From Ghiorsea sp. (lineage in GTDB: Bacteria; Pseudomonadota; Zetaproteobacteria; Mariprofundales; Mariprofundaceae): a DNA stretch of 44,845 bases. Shown here piece by piece: positions 1 to 8,577 of the stretch (positions are counted from its first letter, which is position 1; each line of letters begins with the position of its first letter). Location: the NCBI GenBank assembly GCA_030949605.1, contig JAUZSH010000009.1, forward strand, positions 1-44,845, given 5' to 3'. The notes beneath the pieces are model-generated. The model was not told where the DNA came from. It was given only the letters and a program-made list of their open reading frames with translations, and searched no databases. The position numbers and the translations under genes are program-made.

Positions 1-40
1 TTGACACCACTACTTTCCATTAACGCTTTAATATGAATCA

Positions 41-2187
41 TTATTTTATTCCTATCGTTTGACATAGAACTTTCTTAACATCCCCAATTTGAAAGGGCTT
101 AGATATAAAACCATCAGGGGTCATCCAAACCTTCTTCATTCATCACATCCCGTTGGGTATAACCCGATAGTAAAATAATAGGCACACTGGCATCACAATG
201 ACGCATGTTCATCATAGCCTCTACCCCTCCCATTTTAGGCATGGTCACATCCATCAATACGACTTTTAAATCTTGATGGTGTTTTTATACAACCAGAACA
301 GCCTCTTCGCCATCACACGCTGTGATCACCTTAAAGCTCATTTCTTGGACAAAAGAAGCCAAAACCTCTTGAACCATGTCCTCATCATCAACAATCAGAG
401 CCAAGCTGCCACCTGCCCATGCTTCGATACCTTTGTCTTCATGCGAAAGAATTACAGCTTCTTTTTCACGTTCGGCAACAGGCAAATAGATAGCAATGGT
501 TGTGCCTTTTTTTTCTTGGGACTGCAACTTCAAACCACCCTGGTGCGCCTGCACAACACCAAGCACTGCAGATAAGCCCAAACCTGATCCTGTTGCTTTG
601 GTGGTCACAAAGGGGTCGAATATTTTCCTCTGTAAATCTCTAGACATGCCACAGCCTGTATCACGGACTTCAAAGACTGCATATTCACCAGCCTTGATAG
701 CTTGACCATTAAACAAATCCTTAAGCTGCTGTTGATCAAGATAAGTGGTATAAGTCCGAAGATCAATTTCACCATCTCTTTGCCCAATAGCCTCCACAGC
801 ATTCACGATAACATTTAACACAACTTGCTTAATTTGTGTGACATCAGCTTTCACTGTGACCAATGATGCTCCCAGTAAATCCATGCGAATTTTCACATGA
901 CTATCAGCCGATGATTGAATCAGAGAACCCATTGAATCAACCAGCTCACTCAAGTCAAATGCACCCACAGCAAGTTTACTTTGACCAGGATACGCCAGCA
1001 TTTGCCGACATAAGTCAGCAGCATAACCGCAACTTTCATCAATATAGTTGAGGTATTTATCTGCATGTCCAATCTCCGAAACTGTCATCCGTAACATCTC
1101 AGAATTCCCTGAAATCACAGTTAATAAGTTATTAAAGTCGTGAGCAATACCTCCCGCCAATATACCCAATGATTCAAGACGCTGCGTTTGTGCCAATTGC
1201 TGCTCATGGTCTTTTGCTCCTGCTCAAGCCGCTTGAGTTCAGTAATATCTCGGATATTAATCAAATTGGATGCTTCGCCATCAAAAACAATAGGTGATGC
1301 ACTCACTTCGGCAACAAAAACAGAGCCATCTACGCGTAAAAATTTTTCTTCAATGATGGATAATGTTGCTTGGTGATACTTGAGTTGCTTGGTTCTTTCT
1401 TTAACAATCGCCCACGAATCTGGATGCACACTATCCATCATCGGTTTACCTTGAAGCACCTCGAATGAAGATGCACCAAACAACTTTAAACAGGCTGGGT
1501 TTGCATACGCCCATCGCCCTTTTTGACTCACCGCAACCGCATTCATGGAAGATTGCAAAAGCGTGCGGTACCTCGCCTCATTTTCTTCAATAATTTTAAT
1601 GTCTTGCACAATAATCTTCTGCGCTTGTATGAAATCTTTGAGATATTTTTCTAAATTTCGAGCAAACAATGCCGCAAATATAGCTGATAACACGTATGGC
1701 ATCATCAAATATGGCGCAATATCCCAAGACCAATATAAATCTATACCCATCAGAAACAGACTTACACCAAGAGCAATCGCTACTATAAAAAAAGAAACAG
1801 ACCAATATATAGAAGCTCTTGAACCAGCAATATAACTTATAAAATAAGGCAGCCCCATGGCCCAAACATAGGCATTTTCACCCACCGTTGGGAGAAATAC
1901 AAAAGCAAGAAACAACAACGAAATATAACCTACACTCACTTGCATCAGAACATGGCTATTTATCCTTTCTCTGAATAAGTATGTCGCTGTCCCCAATAAA
2001 AATAAAATTAATTCTAAAATAGCAATCGGCATATAATCCGACATAAAATTAAATATTGAAAACACACCAACCAGCGGTAAAAAAGGTAATAAAAAACATG
2101 CAACTTATCAAAGAAAAGTATTCTATCTCCCATACTTTCTGGTGGTGTCACTTGAAATTGAGAGGTATGTGTATGATCACTATTCAT
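41..2187 (-). pseudogene. Hybrid sensor histidine kinase (membrane-PAS-HisKA-HATPase-receiver), broken
   Basis: Reading upstream to downstream on the minus strand gives an N-terminal multi-helix membrane region, a PAS domain (RYRTLLQSSMNAVAV to the RDITELKRLEQ linker), a HisKA box with phospho-accepting His (GIAHDFNNLL), an HATPase domain (NVIVNAVEA; DTGCGM; GSGLGLS) and a C-terminal receiver (LIVDDED; LMDVTMPKMGG with the acceptor Asp; LLSGYT; a final SKPF Lys). No single frame covers it. There are four lesions: a frame change near 2103, a frame change near 1197 just before the H-box, an in-frame TAA at 285-287 inside the receiver, and a frame change near 117 in a run of four G. The likely start is ATG 2185-2187 and the likely end is TAA at 41-43. 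It lies 5 bp downstream of rep on the same strand. It is either a decayed gene or an intact gene with base-calling errors; two of the lesions fit one-base homopolymer changes. Signal and partner are unknown. Confidence 0.8.
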
Positions 2188-2192
2188 AACTT

Positions 2193-4166
2193 TTAATTTA
2201 AACCCAGCATTTCACGCATGGCTGCCATATGCGCATCCACCTCTGCTTTACTTTCTGCTTTATCTTCTTCCGACCCTGAATCTTTATCCACCCAGTTCAG
2301 TACATCAGCATCAATTTCTTTCAAGAAAGGTGATGGTCCCATTTGCTCAACCTGCCCAAATTTCTTTTGCGATTTAGCGAAGCTGAGGGTCAAACGGTGA
2401 CGCGCCCGTGTCATTGCCACATACATCAAACGTCGTTCTTCTTCCAAGCGATTTTCTTCCAATGCACTTTTATGAGGGAATGTCCCTGCTTCCATACCAA
2501 CCACAAATACATGTGAAAATTCCAAGCCTTTCGCGGCATGTACAGTCATCAAACGAATTTGACCTTCAGGGTCATCATCTTTATCATCTGCTGCCAAATA
2601 CACATGCTGCAAAAAGGATGCTAAATCGCCCCCGCTTTCACTGTGACGCAACCACCACCTGCGCAAACTCATCACATTACCCATGCGCCGTTCGGCTTCA
2701 TCCTCATCTTCGGCTTCGCTGCGAATGGCTTCTTCCAAACCTGATTCAGAAAGCAGTATATCAAAAGCATCATCAGCTTCACCGTATAAAAACACATGCT
2801 CAATATCCACCAGCATTTTAGCAAAAGCACGCAGGACATGTGCTTTAGGATGGTCAAAATCATCTTCCAAAGCAGCCTCTAACAATGAACTTTGCTTTTC
2901 ATGAGCAAGTTGCCCCAACACTTCTAAGGTTTTACTGCCAACACCCCGCCTTGGGCGAGAAATCGCCCGCATCAATGCCAAATCATCGGAGAAATTGCCA
3001 ACCAATTTCAAATACGCCAGTAAATCTTGAATTTCTGCGCGGTCAAAAAAAGACATACCCCCACTCACATGATACGGAACACCCGCTTCTCGCATGGCCA
3101 TTTCAAAAGCTCTGGCGCGGAATGATGCGCGATACAGCACACAAAAATCGTCCCACTTCAGCTTGTTTGCAGCGTGTTGCGCTCTGATTTCTGCAGTGAC
3201 CCGTTCGGCTTCTGCGTCGGCTGTTTCTGCCTGCCAAACCCGAATCTTTTTCCCCACACCCAAATTGGAGCGCAATGTTTTACCCAACCGCTCGCTGTTG
3301 TTGGCAATCAAACTGTTTGAACCTTGTAAAATCGAACCTGTGGAGCGGTAATTTTCCTCCAACTTAATCACCTTCAATGTGGGATAATCACGCTCCAATT
3401 GAAATAGATTTTTAATTTCAGCACCCCGCCAACCATAAATGGACTGGTCATCATCACCCACCACAGTGAGATTGGCATTGCCAGGGGCCAACAAACGTAC
3501 AAAATCATACTGCATTCGACTTGAATCCTGGTATTCATCCACCAAAAAATGGCGGCATCGGCTTTGCCACAAAGCTCTAGCATCTGTATCTTCATTTAAA
3601 ATACGAAGTGGCAAACCAATGCAATCATCAAAATCCACAGCATTCATTTTTTGTAAAAGTGCATCATACTTATCAGCAATCACGGTTATAGCATTGTCTT
3701 GTCTTTCAGCCATCCCACTTTTGAGCATGGATACCTTCTGCAACACTCTATCCACTTGATCGCCATCAGTAGGCAGCTTCAAATCGGTAAGCACCGAACG
3801 CATGGCAGACTTTTGCTCAGGCACAGCAAAAATAGACATCCGCGCCCTGCGCCCCACAAGTTCGGCATGCTCTCTAATTATCATCAGCCCCAAAGCGTGA
3901 AATGTACAAATACGCAGTCGTTTAACCTTATTTTCGCCCAAGCGTTTTTCCAATCGCTCACGCATTTCTCGCGCAGCTTTGTTGGTGAATGTCACGGCTG
4001 TAATCGCATCTTCAGGCACGTCACGTTCCACCAAAGCACCAATGCGCTCGGTAATCACCCGTGTTTTCCCCGAACCCGCGCCCGCCAGAACCAACAATGG
4101 TCCACCCCGATAATGTACTGCTTCGTATTGCTCAGAATTTAACTGATTTGATGTCACTTCATTCAT
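2193..4166 (-). CDS. rep: ATP-dependent DNA helicase Rep (SF1A)
   Basis: A 3'-5' DNA helicase that clears proteins from DNA ahead of replication forks and helps restart stalled forks. SF1A motifs occur in order: Walker A AGAGSGKT near residue 30, motif Ia (VTFTNKAAREM), Walker B LVDEYQDSS, motif III GDDDQSIYGWRGAE, motif IV LEENYRST, motif V TVHAAKGLEF and motif VI ERRLMYVAMTRAR. About 657 residues matches Rep (about 670) better than UvrD or PcrA (about 720), and the early region resembles Rep closely. The start is taken at ATG 4164-4166 (MNEVTSNQLN); nine more in-frame residues are possible upstream (to 4193) but look non-conserved. It is the first gene of a minus-strand pair with the broken sensor kinase. 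Confidence 0.9.
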   Translation of the reverse strand: MNEVTSNQLNSEQYEAVHYRGGPLLVLAGAGSGKTRVITERIGALVERDVPEDAITAVTFTNKAAREMRERLEKRLGENKVKRLRICTFHALGLMIIREHAELVGRRARMSIFAVPEQKSAMRSVLTDLKLPTDGDQVDRVLQKVSMLKSGMAERQDNAITVIADKYDALLQKMNAVDFDDCIGLPLRILNEDTDARALWQSRCRHFLVDEYQDSSRMQYDFVRLLAPGNANLTVVGDDDQSIYGWRGAEIKNLFQLERDYPTLKVIKLEENYRSTGSILQGSNSLIANNSERLGKTLRSNLGVGKKIRVWQAETADAEAERVTAEIRAQHAANKLKWDDFCVLYRASFRARAFEMAMREAGVPYHVSGGMSFFDRAEIQDLLAYLKLVGNFSDDLALMRAISRPRRGVGSKTLEVLGQLAHEKQSSLLEAALEDDFDHPKAHVLRAFAKMLVDIEHVFLYGEADDAFDILLSESGLEEAIRSEAEDEDEAERRMGNVMSLRRWWLRHSESGGDLASFLQHVYLAADDKDDDPEGQIRLMTVHAAKGLEFSHVFVVGMEAGTFPHKSALEENRLEEERRLMYVAMTRARHRLTLSFAKSQKKFGQVEQMGPSPFLKEIDADVLNWVDKDSGSEEDKAESKAEVDAHMAAMREMLGLN

Positions 4167-4212
4167 GAGCGCACGATAGCAAGAATATCTCACTTACTCC
4201 ATAATCTATCAG

Positions 4213-4333
4213 AGACCTCTGCACCGTAGTGGTTTTTTGAGAGAATCAAGGCGAAAACAAGGGTGAAACCACAGTTTATTGGTAATAAATGAGGACTGAA
4301 GGCTTATTTTTAACGCAGATGCAGCCGAGGTCT
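4213..4333. repeat. Possible decayed inverted-repeat element next to a MITE
   Basis: An imperfect inverted pair is seen: AGACCTCTGCA at 4213-4223 and the complement of AGACCTCGGCTGCA at 4320-4333, about 100 bp apart. There is no ORF inside. It directly abuts the better-defined element at 4334-4501. It could be a degraded insertion-sequence end or a separate small MITE; it could also be chance. Confidence 0.3.
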
Positions 4334-4501
4334 TTAACCCGCATTATTCATAAATCGTCGTGATGATTGCGTAGAACCTTTGTTTGCAACGAATTTTAAA
4401 GAAATCGCTCGTAGCCGCGCTTACTAACGATTGATGAGAGATTTGTTGCGAATAAAGGGGCAAGCAAGGGCGCGGCTGTATTTGTGAATAATGCGGGTTA
4501 A
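4334..4501. repeat. 168-bp MITE-like element with perfect 17-bp terminal inverted repeats
   Basis: TTAACCCGCATTATTCA at 4334-4350 is perfectly inverted at 4485-4501. The immediate flanks are similar (GAGGTCT left, GAGGTAT right, six of seven bases), which may be a worn target duplication. The interior has no convincing gene. It sits immediately upstream of the spermidine-synthase fragment and probably marks the event that removed that gene's 5' part. The mobilising transposase is not identifiable here. Confidence 0.65.
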
Positions 4502-4513
4502 GAGGTATAAACA

Positions 4514-5026
4514 ATGGATATTCATGGAACCTGTATCTCATCAACAGCAGATGAGCACGGCTCAATGACAAAAAACCTGCTTAGCAGTTTTCCCGAATTA
4601 AATGTACACGCCGTTGAATACCGTGAAGCAGTGGTGAAGACCGCAAAAGAACATTTTCACTTGCCCGACACACATCGCCTTTTCATTCATATCGATGATG
4701 CTGCGAACCACATAAAAAACACGACCATCAAAAGCGATATTATATTTTCAGATCTATACAACGCCGAAGGCATGGAACCTAAACAAGTGCAATCATCCTA
4801 CTTGCGTGATTGTAAAAACGCACTCACCGAGCAAGGTGTGCTCGTGCTCAATATATGGCATACCTCACTCCAATTACGCGAAGCGTTAAATGAATTACTC
4901 GCCCACGAATTTAAAAACCAACTGCTTAGTTTCGAAGTAAAAAGTGGCAATACCATCATACTCGCATTTAAAAATGACATTCCCTTGATAGAAAGAGATG
5001 CACTGCTTATTAGACATCTTTCCTAA
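4514..5026 (+). pseudogene. Spermidine synthase-like protein, truncated at both ends
   Basis: The reading frame encodes the central and C-terminal part of a polyamine aminopropyltransferase-type Rossmann fold: a SAM-pocket strand (NVHAVEYREAVV), a loop with IHIDDA, the motif-IV-like IIFSDLYNAEG and a strand GVLVLNIW. The N-terminal beta domain and the usual GGG glycine loop are missing; the frame opens with unrelated residues next to the MITE at 4334-4501. The last few residues (RHLS) and the stop are contributed by the terminal repeat of an IS5-family remnant starting at 5013. So the gene was cut by mobile DNA on both sides and is very unlikely to be active. Known relatives transfer an aminopropyl group from decarboxylated SAM to putrescine. 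Confidence 0.7.
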
Positions 5027-5161
5027 ATAAACCCATATCTCATATTGACTAAAGCCGCCACGACCCGCCAATTTATGCCATAGTTTTTGTGTTTCCCCCG
5101 ATATACCTCTTTGACTATTCTGAATATTTTACAAAATCGGTTAATGTTTTCAATGAGAATA
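5013..5161 (-). mobile_element. IS5-family remnant, one end only (second copy of the 35.7-36.6 kb element)
   Basis: This stretch is the near-identical reverse complement of the right end of the element at 35687-36618. It holds the terminal repeat starting GACATCTTTCC and the last roughly 40 codons of the transposase. It is cut at 5161/5162 by the terminal repeat of the IS1634-family element. The base pair TA precedes the terminal repeat, as at the intact copy. Confidence 0.85.
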
Positions 5162-6884
5162 CTTACATTGAGCGGGTATTCTTAAGAGGAATTTGATATA
5201 TATTTCCCACTGTTTTTCCAAATAAAAGTAATATTTTTTGATGCAATGGCGTAAGTCCTTCAATTACCTGCTCTGTTTGATGTTGCGTGGTAATTTTAAG
5301 GCAATGAATGCCATGTAATAGCTGAAAAACCCAACGTAAAGTTGGCTTAGCAGTCGCTTGATTAATTTGATTGGGTAATGTTTTTTTTTGCTCAGCAAGG
5401 CTGGCTCGCATTCGCCTTTCTGCAATACCATAAACAAGTAATGAAAGCAGCATGACCATTAATAATGCCATGATTCGCCTTGGTTTTTTACAAATAATGT
5501 AGATGTGAAAAACAATGGATCTTTGAGAAAACGAAAGCCTCGTTCAACTTGGTTTTGCTCTTTATAAGCCAACACCACAGCTTGATCACTAAGCTCTTTT
5601 GGGTCGGTATTGCTACCAATAATATAATGAGCTTCTTTCATTTTTGTGCGTTCAATTTTATTCACATCCTGTTCATTTTCAGCGATAGCCTGATACTTTA
5701 TACCTGTTGGTGCCTGATATTTTTTTGGGCGACCTTTGCCTTCATAGCTTAAATACTCAATGATTTCAATATCTTTAAGCTTATGGAATTTCCATTTCTT
5801 GGCAATTTCTTCTACTGCTTCTGTGGCATCCACGGCACAATTGAATCGTTTGGCTTGCAGGTGAAAAAGCTGCTTCTCAATGGTGATCAATGCCTTGGCT
5901 ACTTTTTTATCAACTTGCTTTATTGCCCGCTGTTTTGATGTTTCAGAAGAAAGTACATGCCACCGCTGTTTGATATCATAATGCTCGATTTCAACAGTTT
6001 TCATCATCCGACCATCATCCAATTTTTGCCAATCGTTGGATGCAGCAAGGGCTTGCTCAATGATTTCATTGACGCGTTTAATATTGCTAGGAATGCGTGT
6101 TATAAACAGAATCTCCTTTAGATTGAGGGCATTTTTCTCGGTGTAAAGCTTGCAATCAGCAATCAGATAACGTGGTGTTTCTGAAGCTTTAAAGCTTTCG
6201 AGTAATTGTTCGCTACGCTCTTTAAAAACAGTATTATCTGAGGCATTTCCATCTAATGCCTTACCGATCAACGGGATGCCGCCATCCTGACTGACCATCA
6301 TCTCCAACATGACTTGTTTCAAATCAGGGCGATGATCCTTGGAGTACCCTAATTTAATCGCAACGGTTTCATCATCCGTTTTTTCCAAATAATCACCAGA
6401 CAGCGTAAAACTGGTGCTATCAAGGCTATTAAAACGCGTATCAACCTTCTCCTGACGGCAAACATTCAAAGAAATTTCACTAAACAACAGTTCAGTCCCA
6501 TAACCATGACAGCGATCCAGTACGCGCCCTAATTTAAAACGATTAAAATCCTCCGCTTTTACGCCCTCACGAAAAAGCAGTGATAAAGGTATTTTCTTGA
6601 AGAATAATGGCGTTAAACTCAATGGTTTATTAGAAAAACCCAACCCATTCATCATCATGCCGGCCACAGTTTCCCCTGCTGATAAGGTCTCACCTTGAAA
6701 AGAACCAAGTCGCTTATCAATAAGCTCAACAATATTCAAATCTTTGATGACACCAGCAATGATACCTAAGTGATCTAAACGTTCTATTGAGTAGCTGTTT
6801 GTATTAATAGCTCTATACCTACCTTGTGAAATTAGAGGCGAAGCATAAATGATTTTTTGAATAAAGTTACCCACTCAATGTAAG
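5162..6884 (-). mobile_element. IS1634-family insertion sequence
   Basis: A 1723-bp element bounded by CTTACATTGAGCGGGTAT at 5162-5179 and, inverted with two mismatches, by the sequence ending ..CACTCAATGTAAG at 6884. It carries a single transposase region. No target duplication is visible: the left flank is internal IS5 sequence and the right flank is unrelated. The element has therefore probably recombined or suffered an adjacent deletion since insertion. The same terminal repeat bounds five MITE copies between 34.4 and 42.0 kb. Confidence 0.85.
5163..6874 (-). pseudogene. IS1634-family transposase, one frame change
   Basis: The first frame (6874 down to 5459, 471 residues) has the features of an IS1634/IS4-type DDE transposase: SLDSTSFTLSG with the first Asp, LIADCKLYTEKNAL with the second, and a late QVERGFRFLKDP segment with the Glu-containing signature. 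The frame then closes after KNQGESWHY. The last roughly 95 residues (PRRIMALLMVMLLSLLVYG..) continue in another frame (5471 down to 5163). The switch lies in a run of six A on the coding strand; seven would restore one frame. It could be a mutation, a base-calling error or, less likely, programmed frameshifting. If intact it could mobilise the MITEs at 34-42 kb. Confidence 0.8.
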
Positions 6885-7428
6885 TCGGTAGGTTTGGCTA
6901 TTATATTTCTGGTCGTAAAAGGCACTTAGACTAATGTAACATTGAATAAAAGCACTTCGTAAAGTTGAAGGAATCGAATCGGTTGTGTTGGAATGAAAGA
7001 CAATCCTCAGACATTTTAGTGATAACGTAAATGCGGCGAAAAACGTTGGGAACACAGCATAAATTGCTTAACTTAGTGCCATTCGGGTCAGAGCCCTTTA
7101 ACAGTAATCCACCGTTATAAAATGAACATTGGGGTCAAGTCTTGCAATCATACATTTACCCTCCTTATGCCCATGCCTACCTTAATTCAAAATGAAAAAA
7201 CTACAATAAAATGTCGTATTGCAAGACTTGACCCCGGTGTTCTCTTTAGCATCCATTTGCCTCATTAAAGGGTAGCGTCCCCTTTTCCCATATCTTAACA
7301 AGTTCATTTATATCAGGTTAAGGGGTCAGAGCCCTTTAACAGTAACCCACCGTTATAAAACAATAAAATTACCATATCACCACCCCCAAACACACAAAAC
7401 CTTTACCCTATCCTATAAGCAAACATGC
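6885..7428. repeat. Gene-free stretch with a cluster of REP-like palindromes
   Basis: No supported gene. It holds several short GC-rich units typical of REP sequences: GGGTCAGAGCCCTTTAAC-type units at 7085 and 7322, extended into two direct copies of about 38 bp (7085-7122 and 7322-7360); a GGGGTCAAGTCTTGCAAT pair at 7131 and 7218 in opposite orientation; and GGGTAGCGTCCCC near 7270. A 26-bp segment at 7061-7086 recurs at 42280-42305, also next to a REP-like unit. Families with such units are mobilised by REP-associated tyrosine transposases (RAYTs); no such transposase is in this window. Confidence 0.7.
7131..7235. repeat. REPIN-like doublet (two inverted REP units)
   Basis: GGGGTCAAGTCTTGCAAT at 7131-7148 is perfectly inverted at 7218-7235, with about 70 bp between. 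This is the layout of a REPIN, the two-unit form moved by RAYT transposases. Confidence 0.65.
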
Positions 7429-8217
7429 CTACTTATCCTTATATAGCAAAAGTGCAATCTCTACCCAATCATTATAAAAAAGTTGCTCTGGGCGTTTTTT
7501 TGGGTCTATGCCTATGCTTAGGTAGTCTTCTTGGGTGAGTTGTCCGCGAAATTGGTTGTAGATGGTCTTGCGGCGGTGAGCGAAACCTTGGCGCACTGTT
7601 TTTTGCAAGGCTTCGTAGCTGCATTTGGGTGTGTTTCCATGCGGTAAAAGCTGAATCACCATAGAGTGCACTTTGGGTGGTGGGTTAAATGCACCTGGGG
7701 GTAAAACAATCAGCCTTTTCGGCGTATAATAATGGCGAACCAATACGGATAAACCACCATAAATTTTAGTACCTGCATCAGCGGTAATGCGTTGCCCTAC
7801 TTCCTTTTGATACATCAACACCATGCCGCCCGACAATGAAAACGAGGCCAGCAATGCCGTTAAAGGCCCACTGATATTGTAGGGTAAGTTGCCGACTATC
7901 CATTGGGGATGTTCAGCTTGAACCACATCCGCCAACACTTGCATCACATCACCATGCGCCACTTTCAAGTTGGGATATTCACCTGTTTTTTCCTGCCAAA
8001 ATTCGGCAAACCGATCATCCTTTTCAATAATCGTTAGCTTAGACACCCTAGCCAACACCGCGCTTGTAATCGCGCCTGGCCCTGGTCCAATTTCAATCGC
8101 GCTCTCGCCAACTGGCACGGCTTCTGCAATAGTGCGAATGGCTTTTTGGCTGACAAGAAAGTGTTGACCCAGTGCTTTGTTGGCGCGAAATTTGGCTTCA
8201 TGTGTTGATTTTGACAT
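7429..8217 (-). CDS. rsmA: 16S rRNA (adenine1518-N6/adenine1519-N6)-dimethyltransferase
   Basis: Dimethylates two adjacent adenines in the helix 45 loop of 16S rRNA during late 30S assembly, using SAM. It opens with the family signature NKALGQHFL, has the SAM loop AIEIGPGPGAIT, an acidic strand (IIEKDD), the HGDVMQ motif and the catalytic NLPYNIS motif. The length of about 262 residues is normal. The start is set at ATG 8215-8217 (MSKSTHEAKF); an upstream in-frame extension to 8259 would overlap the divergent SMR gene and is not conserved-looking. It is divergent from the SMR transporter with 33 bp between. Confidence 0.93.
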   Translation of the reverse strand: MSKSTHEAKFRANKALGQHFLVSQKAIRTIAEAVPVGESAIEIGPGPGAITSAVLARVSKLTIIEKDDRFAEFWQEKTGEYPNLKVAHGDVMQVLADVVQAEHPQWIVGNLPYNISGPLTALLASFSLSGGMVLMYQKEVGQRITADAGTKIYGGLSVLVRHYYTPKRLIVLPPGAFNPPPKVHSMVIQLLPHGNTPKCSYEALQKTVRQGFAHRRKTIYNQFRGQLTQEDYLSIGIDPKKRPEQLFYNDWVEIALLLYKDK

Positions 8218-8250
8218 GGGGCGACTATACCCATCAAGGAGTAAACATCT

Positions 8251-8577
8251 ATGCAACATTGGTTTTTTCTTATCTCTGCCATTTTGCTTGAAGTGGCTGG
8301 CACAACGGCTATGAAGTTTTCCGAAGGCTTTAGCAAAACCTTACCCTCTATTTTGATGGTCGTACTTTTCATTGCATCGCTGGCTATGCTTACCCTTGCC
8401 CTCAAAAAGTTTGAAATCGGCATGGCTTATGCCATTTGGTCAGGGCTTGGCACTGTCTTGATTGCGGTGTTGGGTGTTTATTTATTTGATGAAACTGCAA
8501 GTTTGATGAAATTTTTGAGCATTACTTTAATTATTGCAGGTGTCGTTGGGCTACACCTAAGCGGAGCGAAACATTGA
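8251..8577 (+). CDS. Small multidrug resistance (SMR) family transporter, EmrE-like
   Basis: A 108-residue inner-membrane protein with four predicted helices, the standard SMR size. The essential membrane Glu is present at residue 14 (ILLEVAGTTAMK), followed by FSEGF and the AYAIWSGLGTVLIAVLG signature of EmrE-type exporters. Family members work as antiparallel dimers exchanging protons for cationic drugs, quaternary ammonium compounds or polyols; the substrate cannot be deduced here. An AAGGAG ribosome site precedes the ATG. The stop codon overlaps the TTG start of selO, so the two are likely cotranscribed. Confidence 0.88.
   Translation: MQHWFFLISAILLEVAGTTAMKFSEGFSKTLPSILMVVLFIASLAMLTLALKKFEIGMAYAIWSGLGTVLIAVLGVYLFDETASLMKFLSITLIIAGVVGLHLSGAKH

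Noticed and set aside
4344-4571. Minus-strand gene of 75 residues
   Set aside because: It covers both MITE end repeats and has no coding character.
5459-5471. Programmed -1 frameshift in the IS1634 transposase
   Set aside because: IS1634 elements are usually single-frame and the shift fits a one-A homopolymer change like those in rpmB and alkD.
6867-7055. Gene after the IS1634 element
   Set aside because: A 62-residue frame with no ribosome site, crossing the IS terminal repeat.
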